Shown here one piece after another: positions 13,899 to 15,750 of a stretch of DNA of 15,750 nt. Made by a program: the position numbers and the translations under genes. Below the pieces are notes generated by a model. The model was not told the DNA's origin, did not search any database, and was given only the letters and a program-made list of their open reading frames with translations. The DNA comes from RPRI01 sp051233685 (GTDB lineage Bacteria > Desulfobacterota > Desulfobacteria > Desulfobacterales > RPRI01). Location of the stretch: NCBI RefSeq assembly GCF_051233685.1, contig NZ_JBAMMY010000016.1:1-15750 (forward strand). Reading direction: 5' to 3'. How positions within the stretch are numbered: the first letter of the stretch is position 1; every line of letters starts with the position of its first letter.

Positions 13899-13997
13899 CA
13901 TAGCGGGTGAACCAGACGGGGAGAAACTTGGCGGTTTTCGCTAAAGTCTTTGGTTTGCGGCAGACTGTTGGCAGCTGGTTACCCGCACCGTTATAAC
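13893..13997 (+). other. attC-like integron recombination site
   Basis: About 100 bp with the layout of an attC site. The left outer box ACCTAAC (13893-13899) has TAAC that pairs with GTTA at 13990-13993. Unpaired three-base spacers ATA and ACC follow inward. Then GCGGGT-G-AACCAG (13903-13914) pairs over 12 bp with CTGGTTACCCGC (13975-13986), leaving one extrahelical G on the left arm. The 60-base centre is a variable loop. The outer-box order AAC...GTT suits plus-strand cassettes, and a gene stop lies in the left box as expected. Deviations: the right box GTTATAA is not the exact consensus GTTRRRY, and the bulged base differs from the best-studied sites. No integrase gene is in the window. 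Confidence 0.55.
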
Positions 13998-14030
13998 TTG
14001 CTAATATTAAATCATTTACCAACATAATGC

Positions 14031-14059
14031 TTGACGTTATTAGCGGATTGCGTTATTAT
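14031..14059 (+). promoter_or_regulatory. Sigma-70-type promoter of higBA
   Basis: TTGACG (14031-14036), a 17-bp spacer and TATTAT (14054-14059) make a near-consensus promoter ending 7 bp before the higB start, so the transcript would be leaderless or nearly so. CGTTATTA occurs twice, at 14035-14042 and 14051-14058, 16 bp apart and overlapping both promoter boxes; this may be an operator for the HigA repressor. Confidence 0.65.
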
Positions 14060-14066
14060 CTTATCC

Positions 14067-14348
14067 ATGATAAAATCCTTTCGAGACAAAGAAACGGAAA
14101 AAATATTCAGCAGGCAAATTTCAACCAAGTTGCCACAGGATATTCAGCGCATTGCGCGGAAAAAACTGGTAATGCTTGATGCTGCAGCGCAATTGAATGA
14201 TTTACGAACGCCACCGGGTAATCGATTAGAGGCATTGCAAAGAGACCGGAAAGGTCAACACAGCATACGCATAAACGACCAATGGCGAATTTGTTTTAAG
14301 TGGAGAGACGGTGATGCGTATGATGCTGAAATAACAGATTATCATTAG
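14067..14348 (+). CDS. higB: HigB-type toxin (RelE superfamily mRNA interferase)
   Basis: A 93-residue basic protein of the HigB/plasmid-killer family, which cuts mRNA on the ribosome. The family pattern is visible: MIKSFRDKETEKIF at the start, ARKKLVMLDAA in the middle helices, PPGNRLEALQRDRKGQHSIR and INDQWRICFKWRDGDAYDAE near the end. An upstream in-frame ATG (14031) would add 12 hydrophobic residues but lies within the promoter, so 14067 is chosen. The antitoxin gene follows after 8 bp, the toxin-first order typical of higBA. It lies directly after the attC-like site, and such pairs are common as stable integron cassettes. Confidence 0.9.
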   Translation: MIKSFRDKETEKIFSRQISTKLPQDIQRIARKKLVMLDAAAQLNDLRTPPGNRLEALQRDRKGQHSIRINDQWRICFKWRDGDAYDAEITDYH

Positions 14349-14356
14349 GAGTTTAT

Positions 14357-14662
14357 ATGAACAAGCAGCTTCCCCCCATCCATCCTGGAGAAATTCTTAT
14401 GGAGGAATTTTTAGAGCCTATGGGAATCAGTCAGTATCGTTTGGCAAAGGATATAAGTGTGCCCCCAAGGCGCATAAATGAAATTGTGCATGGGAAAAGA
14501 TCCATTTCGGCGGATACCGCTCTCCGGCTTGGACGCTTTTTCGGTATGTCACCCCAGTTTTGGTTAAATCTTCAAACTCGATACGATCTTGAGGTGACCG
14601 AGGATTTTTTAGCGAACAGGCTTGACGATGAGGTTCATGCTCTTCAAGCTCAGATAGGCTAA
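14357..14662 (+). CDS. higA: HigA-type antitoxin (XRE-family HTH)
   Basis: A 101-residue antitoxin that binds HigB and represses the higBA promoter. The family signature is clear: PPIHPGEILMEEFLEPMGIS (residues 6-25), then a helix-turn-helix QYRLAKDISVPPRRINEIVHG (about 26-46), then RSISADTALRLGRFFGMSPQ and FWLNLQTRYDLE. The length is normal. AGGAG at 14347-14351 overlaps the higB stop codon and gives a good spacing to the ATG, so both proteins are made from one transcript. Confidence 0.93.
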   Translation: MNKQLPPIHPGEILMEEFLEPMGISQYRLAKDISVPPRRINEIVHGKRSISADTALRLGRFFGMSPQFWLNLQTRYDLEVTEDFLANRLDDEVHALQAQIG

Positions 14663-14761
14663 AATGTGAAGAAGTTATAACATCAGCTTGAGTCGTTGTA
14701 CAAGGCAGCCTGAGCTGTTGTCGTGTCAGCAGTCAGAAGGGTTTGCAGAAAGAAATTGAAA
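14663..14761. other. Spacer with attC-like remnant after higA
   Basis: After the higA stop, GTTATAAC appears again (14674-14681), as in the right box of the attC-like site. ACATCAGCT (14680-14688) and AGCTGTTGT (14713-14721) pair with a single mismatch around a 24-base loop. This could be a decayed second attC that would close a higBA cassette, but the right outer box reads GTC in place of GTT. No gene is seen. Confidence 0.3.
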
Positions 14762-14843
14762 TTGGGGTCAAGTCTGCTTTTGGCTCTTGACTTTTGAAAT
14801 TGGGGTCATGAAATTGGGGTCAAGTCTGCTTTTGGCTCTTGAC
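14762..14843 (+). repeat. Duplicated REP-like palindromes upstream of the RAYT
   Basis: Two full copies, 14762-14791 and 14814-14843, read TTGGGGTCAAGTCTGCTTTT followed by GGCTCTTGAC. GTCAAG and CTTGAC form the stem. A truncated TTGGGGTCA lies between them (14800-14808). The direct repeat includes flanking GAAATTGGGG and TTTTG. REP sequences flanking their own RAYT gene are the norm for this group of transposases, and this arrangement fits. Confidence 0.8.
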
Positions 14844-14873
14844 TTTTGTTTTATTTCATAATAAACAAGCAAC

Positions 14874-15750
14874 ATGTCACGTCCACTTAGAATAGAATAT
14901 CCGGGTGCATGGTACCATGTTATGAACCGCGGAAGGCGGAATGAGAAGATCTTTGCAGACGATATGGATTATGCAATGTTTGTTGAGCTTCTCGAAGATG
15001 CATCGGAAATGTGGAAGGTTAATATTGCCGCCTATTGTTTAATGCCCAACCATTATCATATCCTATTACAGACACCGGATGGAAATATCTCAAGAACTAT
15101 GCGGCATATCAATGGTGTCTATACCCAAAGATCCAACAGAAAATACGGTTATGACGGTCAGCTTTTTAGAGGCAGATATAAATCGATTCTTGTGGATGGA
15201 GACAGTTATCTATTACAGCTTGTTCGATATATTCACCAAAATCCAATAAAAGCCGGCGTTGTTACAACATTGGATTCATATAAATGGAGCAGCCATAAAG
15301 GATATCTTTCGATAGCACAAAAATGGAACTGGCTTCATAAGACATTTATTTTCTCAATTCTTACAAAAAACAAAGAAGAATGGATAAAAAGATACCGGCA
15401 ATTTGTTTTCATTGAAGATGATGGTAATATTACCCAAATAATTGAAGCGAAGAAATGGCCCTCCATATTGGGTTCTGACAATTTTCTGGATTGGATTAAA
15501 GGCAAATATTACAAATCTATAAAAGATGAGAATATCCCGGAGTCAAAATTACTTGATCCAAGCCGGAAATTAATTCTTGGAGTTGTTTGTGAATATTATG
15601 CTGTTGATGAAAAAGATATTTATAAATCAAGACGGGGGTCGTATAATGAACCAAGAAATGTTTTGATTTATCTGATCAGAGTGCTTCGGCGTGATAATAT
15701 GAAACAAATCGGGCAATATTTTAATATCGATAAATCCACTTCAGTCAGCA
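14874..15750 (+). CDS. REP-associated tyrosine transposase (RAYT), partial
   Basis: The frame is open from ATG 14874 to the window edge (292 complete codons). Residues 1-130 or so are the Y1 HUH transposase domain, which nicks single-stranded DNA through a tyrosine: start SRPLRIEYPGAWYHVMNRG, metal-binding H60-x-H62 in LMPNHYHILL, GQLFRGRYKS (95-104), and the probable catalytic Y119 in LVRYIHQNPIKAG. After a linker, the C-terminal part (about 228 on) with LLDPSRKLILGVVCEYY, SRRGSYNEPRNVLIYLIRVL and GQYFNIDKSTSVS resembles a DnaA-like or related helix-turn-helix domain, known in many such proteins. REP-like repeats lie 31 bp upstream. The 3' end is beyond the window. No strong binding site is visible. 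Confidence 0.88.
   Translation, partial: MSRPLRIEYPGAWYHVMNRGRRNEKIFADDMDYAMFVELLEDASEMWKVNIAAYCLMPNHYHILLQTPDGNISRTMRHINGVYTQRSNRKYGYDGQLFRGRYKSILVDGDSYLLQLVRYIHQNPIKAGVVTTLDSYKWSSHKGYLSIAQKWNWLHKTFIFSILTKNKEEWIKRYRQFVFIEDDGNITQIIEAKKWPSILGSDNFLDWIKGKYYKSIKDENIPESKLLDPSRKLILGVVCEYYAVDEKDIYKSRRGSYNEPRNVLIYLIRVLRRDNMKQIGQYFNIDKSTSVS

Overview
The window looks like chromosomal DNA of an anaerobic deltaproteobacterium, most plausibly a sulfate reducer of the Desulfobacterota (Desulfobacterales-like). This is inference from low-to-moderate GC, the protein flavour of GyrA, GpsA, PGK and the thiolase, and repeat families of a kind common in that group. There is no rRNA or other decisive taxonomic marker.

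Layout. Positions 1-2310 are a mosaic accessory region: two copies of a roughly 209-bp element (A), two copies of a roughly 250-bp element (B), a PIN-domain toxin with a small partner gene, a 5' stub of a hicB-like antitoxin, REP-like palindromes in tandem, and the 5' part of an IS4-type transposase. The IS end cuts off a response-regulator/PAS signalling gene (2305-3621, minus strand). Positions 3622-4247 are an intergenic region with a 99-bp palindromic repeat. Positions 4248-12338 are ordinary core genome on the plus strand: a thiolase with a strong terminator, a tiny membrane protein, gyrA, then a compact set gpsA - radC - small Cys-rich protein - pgk - DedA/VTT membrane protein. From 12339 on the region becomes accessory again: a YpsA-type putative molybdenum-carrier domain fused to a DUF6794-type domain, a long hairpin repeat, a small ORF whose stop codon lies in an attC-like integron recombination site, a higBA toxin-antitoxin pair with its own promoter, and a REP-associated tyrosine transposase (RAYT) that runs off the right edge.

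How it fits together. The two edges are linked: the 30-bp palindrome duplicated just upstream of the RAYT (14762-14843) is the same sequence, in inverse orientation and nearly identical, as the REP-like copies at 249-278 and 1716-1825. The left mosaic is therefore probably partly the product of RAYT-driven REP spread. The attC-like site followed by higBA suggests a small integron-cassette remnant without a visible integrase. Several starts were moved from the longest possible ORF: radC to 9375, pgk to a TTG at 10413, the molybdenum-carrier protein to 12467 and higB to 14067. No CRISPR array, tRNA or rRNA gene was seen.
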